Positions 24,521-31,801 of a stretch of DNA of 64,000 bases are shown one piece after another. The translations under genes and the position numbers were made by a program. Position 1 is the first letter of the stretch. Each line of letters starts with the position of its first letter. Origin of the DNA: Bacteroidia bacterium (GTDB lineage: Bacteria; Bacteroidota; Bacteroidia; J057); the NCBI GenBank assembly GCA_041391665.1, contig JAWKNO010000002.1, positions 62,001-126,000 of the forward strand. The letters run 5' to 3'. The notes beneath the pieces were generated by a model. That model saw nothing but the letters and a program-made list of their open reading frames with translations, ran no database searches and had not been told where the DNA came from.

Positions 24521-25756
24521 ATGAAAAAAACACTACTAGTTATCGCTTTATTACTGGCCTTCATGGCTATGCAGGCCCAGGAGATCGATCTGCTGATTAA
24601 AGGTGGCCATGTGATTGATCCTAAAAATAAAATCGACCAGATCATGGATGTGGCTATTGCCGACGGAAAAATTCTCCGTGTGGAGAAAAATATCGATGCT
24701 GGCAAAGCTAAAAAAGTGGTAGATGCCAAAGGTCTGTATGTTACCCCTGGCCTGATTGACATCCATACGCACAATTTCTGGGGAACAGAAGAGGATCGAT
24801 ACCTGAGAAACAGCTATACAGCCCTTCCTCCGGACGGATTTACCCTGCGGGCGGGTGTCACTACCGTCGCGGACGCCGGAAGCCCCGGCTGGCGCAATTT
24901 TCTTACCTATAAAAACCAGACGATAGACAAATCGAAAACCCGTGTACTGGTTTTCCTCAATATCGTCGGAGACGGCATGTCGGGAGGGCCCCGCGAGCAG
25001 GATCTCGCCGATATGGATCCCAAGCTTACGGCGATGATTGCCCGGCAATATCCCGAATACATTGTCGGCATTAAGCTGGCTCATTACGTGGGGCATGACT
25101 GGACCCCCGCCGAGCGCGCAGTGGAGGCAGGCAAACTCGCCGATATTCCCGTGATGGTGGACTTCGGAAGTGCACAACCCCCGCTTTCGATCGAAAAGCT
25201 ATACATGGAAGTGTTTCGCCCGGGCGATATTTTTACGCATTGTTATGGCCATGTAGGAGGACGTGAAGCTGTGGTGGACGACAAAGGAAAATTGCGCCCA
25301 TTTGTGCTGGAAGCACAGAAAAAAGGGATCATTTTTGATGTCGGGCACGGAGGCGGAAGTTTTCTTTGGGAACAGGCTGTACCCGGCGTACAGCAGGGAT
25401 TTAAGCCCAATTCCATCAGCAGCGACCTTCACACTGGCAGCATGAATGGCGGGATGAAGGATATGACCAATATTATGTCCAAATTCCTCGCGCTGGGCCT
25501 TTCGGTTCAGGAAGTCGTGGAGATGTCAACCTGGAATCCTGCCAATATCATTCACCGGCCTGAGCTGGGCAATCTTAGCCCGGGCGCACCCGCAGATATT
25601 GCTGTACTGAATCTTCAGAAAGGCGACTTTGGTTTCATCGATGTAAAAGGATTTAAATACAAAGGCGACTCCAAACTGATATGTGAACTTACCGTCAGAG
25701 AAGGAGACGTCGTATATGACCTTAACGGTATTGCCAGTCCGATCTGGAAACCCTGA
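24521..25756 (+). CDS. Exported amidohydrolase/deacetylase-family metallohydrolase
   Basis: The 411-residue product has a signal peptide (MKKTLLVIALLLAFMAMQAQ) and an amidohydrolase fold. Metal ligands are in DIHTH, the bridging Lys in GIKLAHYVG, histidines in FTHCYGH and a catalytic Asp in SSDLHTG, followed by the usual C-terminal beta strands (GNLSPGAPADIAVLNL). It resembles the EF_0837/AHA_3915 amidohydrolases, which in other bacteria sit beside a SelA-like PLP enzyme, as here. Substrate is unknown; N-acyl amino sugars or acyl D-amino acids are plausible from the family context. The secretion signal is unusual for this family. Confidence 0.85.
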   Translation: MKKTLLVIALLLAFMAMQAQEIDLLIKGGHVIDPKNKIDQIMDVAIADGKILRVEKNIDAGKAKKVVDAKGLYVTPGLIDIHTHNFWGTEEDRYLRNSYTALPPDGFTLRAGVTTVADAGSPGWRNFLTYKNQTIDKSKTRVLVFLNIVGDGMSGGPREQDLADMDPKLTAMIARQYPEYIVGIKLAHYVGHDWTPAERAVEAGKLADIPVMVDFGSAQPPLSIEKLYMEVFRPGDIFTHCYGHVGGREAVVDDKGKLRPFVLEAQKKGIIFDVGHGGGSFLWEQAVPGVQQGFKPNSISSDLHTGSMNGGMKDMTNIMSKFLALGLSVQEVVEMSTWNPANIIHRPELGNLSPGAPADIAVLNLQKGDFGFIDVKGFKYKGDSKLICELTVREGDVVYDLNGIASPIWKP

Positions 25757-25805
25757 TAATTAGCCAATTATATTATTTTTTATATAACCCAATAATTCAA
25801 TTCCT

Positions 25806-26273
25806 ATGGAATCAACAACATCCCGCCGCTCGGCATTTCGCAAAATTGGTGCAACACTTGCCGGCGTATTTGGCTTTGGTGCTGTAAGTGCTGCGGTCAG
25901 TAATGCTCCCAAAGAAAAAATCGCTTCAGATATTACGTATCATCAGGACAAACCCTTGTTTTCCGGTGCAGTAGCTTTTGGCGATCTGCTGTTTATCGCC
26001 GGCAAAGGGGCGCATTTTGAAGGCGATATCAAGTCTCATACAGATCATGTATTAAACGAGCTGGAAAAAGAGCTGAAGAAAAATGGTTCTTCCATGGATA
26101 AGGTGCTGAAAGTCAATGTATATCTTCATGACCTCAATGATTATCATGGGATGAACGAAGTGTATCGCGGACGTTTTGGCGACAAACCGCCTGTGCGTAC
26201 TACTGTGGCCACTTATGGCGGCGTACCTGGCGACTCTTTGGTAGAAATTGACTGTATCGCATCCCTTAAATAG
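25806..26273 (+). CDS. RidA (YjgF) family enamine/imine deaminase with Tat-type signal
   Basis: The 155-residue product begins with a twin-arginine-like leader (TSRRSAFRKIGATLAG) and continues with a RidA domain (about 45-155). It has FSGAVAFGDLLFIAGKGAHFEGDI, the HTDHVLNELEKELKKNGSSMDKVLKVNVYL helix and the PPVRTTV segment containing the conserved Arg. RidA proteins hydrolyse reactive enamines released by PLP enzymes. A PLP enzyme gene follows 10 bp downstream, also with an RR signal, which makes chemical sense. Cytoplasmic RidA is the norm; the exported form here is noteworthy. Confidence 0.88.
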   Translation: MESTTSRRSAFRKIGATLAGVFGFGAVSAAVSNAPKEKIASDITYHQDKPLFSGAVAFGDLLFIAGKGAHFEGDIKSHTDHVLNELEKELKKNGSSMDKVLKVNVYLHDLNDYHGMNEVYRGRFGDKPPVRTTVATYGGVPGDSLVEIDCIASLK

Positions 26274-26283
26274 TTTCCTGATT

Positions 26284-27504
26284 ATGGCAAACAGAAGAGA
26301 AATTCTAAAAAAAATGGCAGCATTGCCATTTGTAGGTGGTTTTTTCGGCGGCGCAGCACTATATGCCAGCCCGGCAGAACCTGTAAAAACATTTGCGAGG
26401 GACTATTTTAAAGAACTGGGAATCCGCACGTTTATCAATGCTGCGGGCACCTATACAGCGATGACAGGCTCTCTGTATCGTGAAGGAGTTCTGGACGCTA
26501 TATCCTTCGCTTCCCTTCAGTATGTGAATCTGGATGAACTCCAGGACCGTGTAGGTGAACGCCTGGCAAGCCTGCTCAAATGTGAAGCAGCTATGGTTAC
26601 AGCCGGTGCAGCTTCTGCAATTACTCTGGGCACGGCTGGTGTGCTTACCGGCATGGATCAGGAAAAAGCTTCCCGAATCCCCAATGACCTCACAGGGATG
26701 AAAAGTGAAGTCATCATTCAGAAATCACACCGTGTGGGTTATGACCATGCGATTCGCAATTGTGGGGTCAAACTGATTGAAGTGGAGACCCGCAAGGAGA
26801 TGGAAAAAGCCATCAATGAGAAAACGGCAATGATGTGGTTTCTCAATTACGCCAATCCCAACGGGCAGGTAAAACACGAGGAATTTATCGAAATCGGTAA
26901 AAAGTATGGCATTCCTACCTTTATTGACTGTGCTGCGGATGTGCCTCCGGTAGAAAACCTCTGGAAATATACCGGAATGGGTTTTGATCTCGTGGCATTT
27001 TCTGGCGGAAAAGGTCTTCGCGGTCCGCAAAGTTCCGGATTACTCCTGGGCCGCAAAGATTTGATTCAGGCTGCACGCCTCAGTGCTCCGCCAAGAGGCG
27101 ATACCGTCGCCCGGACCAATAAAGTCAACAAAGAGGAAATCCTGGGACTTTTGATTGCTGTCGAAAATTTCCTCGCCCGCGACCATAAAAAAGACTGGGA
27201 CATGTGGGATACGCAGGTGAAACTGATCAGTGATTCGGTTAAGACGGTCGCCGGGGTAACCACGGAAATTCATGTTCCGGAAATCGCCAATCATGTGCCA
27301 TCTCTGCGCGTGAGCTGGGATCAGGCAAAGGTGAAAATTACGCCCAGGGATGCCCGTGCAGCCTTACAAAACGGACATCCTTCCATCGAGACCGTAGGCG
27401 ATAATGAGTCTATTGGTATTACAACCTGGATGCTCAATCCGGGTGAAGAAAGAACCGTTGCCCGCAGACTGACAGATATTCTGGCTGCTGCTGCAAAAAT
27501 GTAA
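26284..27504 (+). CDS. Exported SelA-like PLP-dependent enzyme (amino-sugar/amino-acid lyase type)
   Basis: The start at ATG 26284 gives an RR leader (MANRREILKKMAALPFVGGFFGG), so Tat export is likely, as expected for a cofactor-loaded enzyme. The 406-residue product has the fold-type I PLP pattern of the SelA-related family (TIGR01437/DgaE type): AAGTYTAMTGSL, the glycine/alanine segment VTAGAASAITLGTAGV, and the PLP-binding Lys in FSGGKGLRGPQSSGLLLG. Relatives include D-glucosaminate-6-phosphate ammonia-lyase. With the upstream amidohydrolase and RidA it suggests a periplasmic route in which an N-acyl amino compound is deacylated and then deaminated through an enamine. Confidence 0.85.
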   Translation: MANRREILKKMAALPFVGGFFGGAALYASPAEPVKTFARDYFKELGIRTFINAAGTYTAMTGSLYREGVLDAISFASLQYVNLDELQDRVGERLASLLKCEAAMVTAGAASAITLGTAGVLTGMDQEKASRIPNDLTGMKSEVIIQKSHRVGYDHAIRNCGVKLIEVETRKEMEKAINEKTAMMWFLNYANPNGQVKHEEFIEIGKKYGIPTFIDCAADVPPVENLWKYTGMGFDLVAFSGGKGLRGPQSSGLLLGRKDLIQAARLSAPPRGDTVARTNKVNKEEILGLLIAVENFLARDHKKDWDMWDTQVKLISDSVKTVAGVTTEIHVPEIANHVPSLRVSWDQAKVKITPRDARAALQNGHPSIETVGDNESIGITTWMLNPGEERTVARRLTDILAAAAKM

Positions 27505-27514
27505 TATAAGAAGA

Positions 27515-27544
27515 AGCAGGCGTTGAATTATTTCGGCGCCTGCT
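27515..27544 (+). terminator. Possible terminator of the exported amidohydrolase operon
   Basis: AGCAGGCG (27515-27522) pairs perfectly with CGCCTGCT (27537-27544) around a 14-nt loop, 11 bp after the PLP enzyme stop. The following T-run is weak. It overlaps the 3' end of the convergent MscS gene, so part of it is coding. Confidence 0.4.
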
Positions 27545-28436
27545 GCACTTTTACGTTCACTTCAGGCAAATCGACTAACTGGAAAGTTGCAGAAGCAAAT
27601 TTAATTTCTCCATTCGTCGCTTCAATTTCTTTTAGAAGTCTGAGGAAAAGTTCGGTTTTGGTCGCTCTTCTTTTTTTGTATCCCACTACGTACCGAAGGG
27701 TGTATTCCACCCAATTGTCGTTGGCAACAAGCGAAACCATTGGTTCTGTTTGTGCATCCTCCAGCCGATACTTGTTTTGCAATGTGCTCCATTTTTCCCG
27801 GGATTTTTCAGACAAATCGCCCGCAATATCTTTTCCGGCCTGAATGATAATTTCCCTTGCTTTTTCATAATTGCTGCCAAACTGGATTGGAATTTTTACC
27901 TCATCCCATAGAAAAGGAAATTCACCTGAATAATTAAACACTGGTTCTTTGAATACGAAACTGTTGGCAATCAGTACGATTCGGCCATTGTACAAATCTC
28001 CGCTCACCCACTGACCGGTTTCCATAATAGTAGTTCGCAGAATTCCAATATCCATCACATCACCTGTGATTCCGCCTAACTGCACGCGGTCTCCCGATTT
28101 GTAAAATCCCCCAAACATGATGGTAAGCCACCCCGCAAATGAGGCAATAACTTCCTGTAAAGCAAAAGCGATTCCTGCCCCGGCGACGCCTAATGCAACA
28201 GTAAATCCGCCCAGTTTATCGCTGTATACAATCGTGAATAAAATAATGGTCAAAGCATAGCCGGTAAAATTACTGAGTTTTTTTGCGCGGTACCGGTTGT
28301 CGTTGTCCTTGATTTTGGAAAACAGGTTTTTCTGTACTACTCTGATGATTAGCCAGATAGCGACAATTCCAATTCCTATGGCTGCGATTTTGCCGATAGC
28401 CAGATTGTCAATGATTTTGAGAAGTTGTTCTTCCAT
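27528..28436 (-). CDS. MscS-family mechanosensitive channel
   Basis: The 302-residue product has N-terminal membrane helices (about 15-35 and 60-105) and the pore-lining, Gly/Ala-rich TM3 (LGVAGAGIAFALQEVIASFAGWL). The MscS beta domain follows (FGGFYKSGDRVQLGGITGDVMDIG, LYNGRIVLIANSFVFKEPV), then an alpha/beta cage. MscS channels open under membrane tension to release solutes. It is the last of three MscS-type genes in one run on the minus strand, starting 4 bp after the stop of the preceding one, so they surely share a transcript. Confidence 0.92.
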   Translation of the reverse strand: MEEQLLKIIDNLAIGKIAAIGIGIVAIWLIIRVVQKNLFSKIKDNDNRYRAKKLSNFTGYALTIILFTIVYSDKLGGFTVALGVAGAGIAFALQEVIASFAGWLTIMFGGFYKSGDRVQLGGITGDVMDIGILRTTIMETGQWVSGDLYNGRIVLIANSFVFKEPVFNYSGEFPFLWDEVKIPIQFGSNYEKAREIIIQAGKDIAGDLSEKSREKWSTLQNKYRLEDAQTEPMVSLVANDNWVEYTLRYVVGYKKRRATKTELFLRLLKEIEATNGEIKFASATFQLVDLPEVNVKVQQAPK

Positions 28437-28440
28437 TTAT

Positions 28441-29250
28441 TTATTTGCTCATATGAATGACCCGCTGCGGGAATGGTATTTGAACACCGTTTTGCTTAAA
28501 CAATTCGAATATTTTTACCCTTACCCCGCTCTGAATTGTTTCCACCCGAAACACTTCTTCCACCCAGAAAAGGACAGTGAAGTTGAGTGATGATTCCCCG
28601 AAATCTGCAAACCTGACAAAAGGAGCCGGCTCCCTCAGTACCCCCATCTGTGCTTCAGCAGCTTCTTTCAGCAGTCGCATCACCAGGCTTACGTCCGAGC
28701 CGTAATCCACACCAACCTTTACCTCAAACCGCGATGCAAGATGGCTGTGTGTCCAGTTGATGAGTTGGTTGCCGGTGAGCTGGGTGTTTGGCAGAATGAT
28801 AAACTTGTCATCGCGGGTAAGAACAGTTGTGGTGCGGAGGTTGATTTCCTGTACCCTGCACACCAGCCCGTTGACTTGTATTACATCATTCACCTTAACA
28901 GAATTGTCGGCCAGGAGAATAATGCCGGAAACAAAATCGCTGAAAAGATTTTGAAGACCTAAGCCAATGCCTACCAGTAAAGCCGCCGAACTTGCGACCA
29001 AAACCGAGAGGTTAAACCCCAAAATCTGCATGGCAACTACACTGGAAAAGACCAGTGTGAAGTATTTGAATAAATTGTAGATCGCATACTTTTTGGCCAG
29101 GTCAAACTTCTTTACCCGGTAGACCGCTTTTTTGATAATTCGGAGAAATGTAAATACAATCAGAAAAAAAATAATGATCTGAATGATGGAAAAAACACTG
29201 ATATGGTAATTCCCAATCTCCAGTAAAGTGTAATTCAAAAACTCCTTCAT
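28441..29250 (-). CDS. MscS-family mechanosensitive channel
   Basis: The 269-residue product is a compact MscS. It has helices at about 15-37 and 55-75, TM3 with ASSAALLVGIGLGLQNLFSDFVSGIILL, and a beta domain with VNDVIQVNGLVCRVQEINLRTTTVLTRDDKFIILPNTQL. The C-terminal cage domain includes KVGVDYGSDVSLVMRLLKEAA. Length is close to E. coli MscS (286). Middle gene of the three-gene MscS operon; 4 bp to the next gene and 20 bp from the previous one. Confidence 0.92.
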   Translation of the reverse strand: MKEFLNYTLLEIGNYHISVFSIIQIIIFFLIVFTFLRIIKKAVYRVKKFDLAKKYAIYNLFKYFTLVFSSVVAMQILGFNLSVLVASSAALLVGIGLGLQNLFSDFVSGIILLADNSVKVNDVIQVNGLVCRVQEINLRTTTVLTRDDKFIILPNTQLTGNQLINWTHSHLASRFEVKVGVDYGSDVSLVMRLLKEAAEAQMGVLREPAPFVRFADFGESSLNFTVLFWVEEVFRVETIQSGVRVKIFELFKQNGVQIPFPQRVIHMSK

Positions 29251-29270
29251 ATATGCTTTCGTGATTTTCC

Positions 29271-31163
29271 CTATTTTTCGTTCTCTTTGTCAATCTTAAT
29301 CTGAAATCCTGGCGCCTTATAATCTTTGGGTAAATAGCTGGCGGGTATAGTGATCATATTGCCGTCGCGGGCTGCGCGGTAGTGGGGGGAGAGGATTTCA
29401 ACACCCCTTTCGTTGCATACATCCTGAATATTCTGGTGGAGGTCAGAATAAATTTGCGCCTGTTTATTTGCATCCCTGACATAGGCATTGATCTGATATG
29501 AGACATAGAAATCGTCCAGACTGGTTTGGAGAACAAAAGGCAGCGGATCTTTTAGGATGAGCTCAGTTTTCAGGGCAGCGTCAATCAGAATCTGGTGCAT
29601 GTCTTTCCACGGTACATCATAGCCGATCGTTACGGTAGAATGAATAATCAATCCATCCTGATGCGTCTCACTGCTGTAGTTGATGGTGTGGCTGTTCATC
29701 ACCGTAGAATTGGGGATCGATATGATTTCATTCTTAATGGTTTTTACTCTCGTTACCAATAGCGATTTTTCGATGACATCTCCCACGACTTCGCCTATTT
29801 TTACTCTGTCTCCGATGACAAACAGTCGCATATAAGTCAACACAAGCCCGGCGACGATATTGGAAAGAGAGCCTGCCGAACCAAACGTAAACAGGAAGCC
29901 CAGGAATACAGAAACTCCCTGGAAAACCGGTGAATCACTTCCCGGCAAATAGGGGAAAATGACCACAATCATAAAAGCAAAAATCAATACTCTCACAATC
30001 TGGTACGTGGGGTTTGCCCAATCGGGATAAAACCCGGTGAGTTGCAGATTTTCTTTTTCAATCTCCGTTTTCAGAAACTTAACAAACATCAGCACATACC
30101 TGAAAACCGCAACGATGATGATAATCGTGATGAGATTTGGCAGGTAACCCCACAAATCCATTGCAATTTTTTTGACAGGATTCAGGATATAACCAAACAG
30201 GGTTTCTGCAAAATTTTTGGTCCAGGGGAAAATGCCGAACAGCGTGGGCACTGCCACATAAATCACCAACAGATATACCAGCCATTTTACAATGGTGATA
30301 AGTGTCAGAATTGCACTCACCTGCCTTTTTGCATCAAAAAGTGTATAGTTTTTGATTTTTATTCCTTTGATCAGCCGGTTTTTCTGGCCGATTACCTGCC
30401 TCGATATCCATTGTGAAAATTTTCCGATATAATAGATAATTACCCCTGTAATGAGTATTACAAGCAGTGCCAACGCCACTTCTTTCAAAATGGTGGTGAG
30501 TTTTGTCTCCTGCTTATACTTCATCACGGCATCTGCAATGATTTGCCTGCGAGTATGAGCCAGTGCGCGCATAGTGGTATCTTCCCAAATGGCATCATTT
30601 TCACAAATGCTCATGACAGGGCCATTGGAGGATAAGATATCAAATGTGGTTTCTGACTCTTCGATAAATAGAGAATCCGGCTTGAATAAAAAATTATCGG
30701 GTAAATCACTAATTCGCCGGGTAATGATTTCTGCCCGGTCTTTTGCAGAAAGGCTCGCCAGTTTGCTATACACCATAAACAGTGTATCATCGAAAAATCC
30801 GATTACAGGGAACCCCTTCGCTGTATGCCGCAAGGAATCAATTTGGGCCTTTTTTTGCGCAATTCTTCGCGCCTCCTTTTCATTGAGTGCCTGAAGTTTT
30901 TGTTGAAGTTCTTCTTTTTTTAGATTGTCGGTGGTGGTAAGAGAATTGATTTTTTGCTCCAGGTCAGCTTTTTGGATCGAATCTGCTATCCGCTGTTGCT
31001 CAATTTCTGCAATTTTTTTAATGTAGTCGTTGAGAATTAACGCATTCAGTGAGTCGTTTTTTGTCGAGTCGCTTGTAGTCTTAACACTATCCTGCTGTGC
31101 AAAATATGTCTGCGTAGCAAATAGTAAAACAGTCCAGATGAGTATCGTTTTGATGTTTTTCAT
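29271..31163 (-). CDS. Large MscS-family channel with periplasmic coiled-coil domain
   Basis: The 630-residue product has a signal peptide (MKNIKTILIWTVLLFATQTYFAQ), a long charged coiled coil in the periplasm (about 45-115, QQRIADSIQKADLEQKINSL) and a second extracytoplasmic region to about 225. About five membrane helices and an MscS core follow (FLFTFGSAGSLSNIVAGLVLTYMRLFVIGDRVKIGEVVGDVIE), ending in the cage domain. The layout is like MscK/YnaI-type large channels, with an extra sensor part. First gene of the three-gene operon. It faces the RidA lipoprotein gene across a 73-bp divergent gap. Confidence 0.9.
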   Translation of the reverse strand: MKNIKTILIWTVLLFATQTYFAQQDSVKTTSDSTKNDSLNALILNDYIKKIAEIEQQRIADSIQKADLEQKINSLTTTDNLKKEELQQKLQALNEKEARRIAQKKAQIDSLRHTAKGFPVIGFFDDTLFMVYSKLASLSAKDRAEIITRRISDLPDNFLFKPDSLFIEESETTFDILSSNGPVMSICENDAIWEDTTMRALAHTRRQIIADAVMKYKQETKLTTILKEVALALLVILITGVIIYYIGKFSQWISRQVIGQKNRLIKGIKIKNYTLFDAKRQVSAILTLITIVKWLVYLLVIYVAVPTLFGIFPWTKNFAETLFGYILNPVKKIAMDLWGYLPNLITIIIIVAVFRYVLMFVKFLKTEIEKENLQLTGFYPDWANPTYQIVRVLIFAFMIVVIFPYLPGSDSPVFQGVSVFLGFLFTFGSAGSLSNIVAGLVLTYMRLFVIGDRVKIGEVVGDVIEKSLLVTRVKTIKNEIISIPNSTVMNSHTINYSSETHQDGLIIHSTVTIGYDVPWKDMHQILIDAALKTELILKDPLPFVLQTSLDDFYVSYQINAYVRDANKQAQIYSDLHQNIQDVCNERGVEILSPHYRAARDGNMITIPASYLPKDYKAPGFQIKIDKENEK

Positions 31164-31236
31164 TGTCTATTCAGACCAAGTTATCAAAAGTTGTAAATAT
31201 GTTCTATTAACTGCAAATTTTTTTCATCTTTGGTAT

Positions 31237-31800
31237 ATGAAAAAACTACTCTTTACACTCCCCATACTTATCCTTTTTGCCTGTAATCCGCAGCCAAGCC
31301 AACCTCAAACTGCGGAAAAAGCGCAGGTCGAACCTGGATATGATCCCGAAGCCAAAGTGGCTGCATTGGGAATTGAGCTTCCTACTCCCTCCGCACCCGT
31401 CGCCAACTACGTAAATGCGGTGCGCACGGGTAACCTGATCTTCCTCGCCGGCAAAGGCCCGCTCAAAGCAGATGGCACCAATATCACCGGAAAACTCGGC
31501 GCTGACCTGACCATTGAGCAAGGCTATGAAGCTGCCCGCATTACTGGTATCAATCAGCTCGCTGTGCTGAAAGCCGAACTCGGCAACCTCAACAAAGTGG
31601 TACGGGTCGTCAAAGTGCTCGGCATGGTCAATTCTACCCCCGATTTTACCGATCAGCCCAAAGTGGTAAACGGATACTCCGATCTTATGGTGGAGGTATT
31701 TGGAGAAAGAGGCAAACACGCCCGGGCTGCCGTTGGTATGGGTGCCCTGCCTTCCAATATCGCCGTGGAAGTGGAAATGATTGTCGAGGTCGCTGACTGA
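31237..31800 (+). CDS. RidA (YjgF) family lipoprotein
   Basis: The start at ATG 31237 gives a lipoprotein signal (MKKLLFTLPILILFAC, Cys16); the frame is open back to 31030, but that part is antisense to the MscS gene. The 187-residue product carries a RidA domain (about 50-187), with NAVRTGNLIFLAGKGPLKADG, the long helix with GYEAARITGINQLAVLKAELG and HARAAVGMGALPSNIAVEVEM. It belongs to the larger YjgF subgroup with an inserted loop. This is the second exported RidA in the window; here it is membrane anchored. No PLP enzyme is adjacent. Confidence 0.87.
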   Translation: MKKLLFTLPILILFACNPQPSQPQTAEKAQVEPGYDPEAKVAALGIELPTPSAPVANYVNAVRTGNLIFLAGKGPLKADGTNITGKLGADLTIEQGYEAARITGINQLAVLKAELGNLNKVVRVVKVLGMVNSTPDFTDQPKVVNGYSDLMVEVFGERGKHARAAVGMGALPSNIAVEVEMIVEVAD

Positions 31801-31801
31801 T

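Noticed and set aside
31030..31236. Extended N-terminus of the RidA lipoprotein
   Set aside because: It would be antisense to the 5' part of the MscS gene and would bury the clear lipoprotein signal that begins at 31237.
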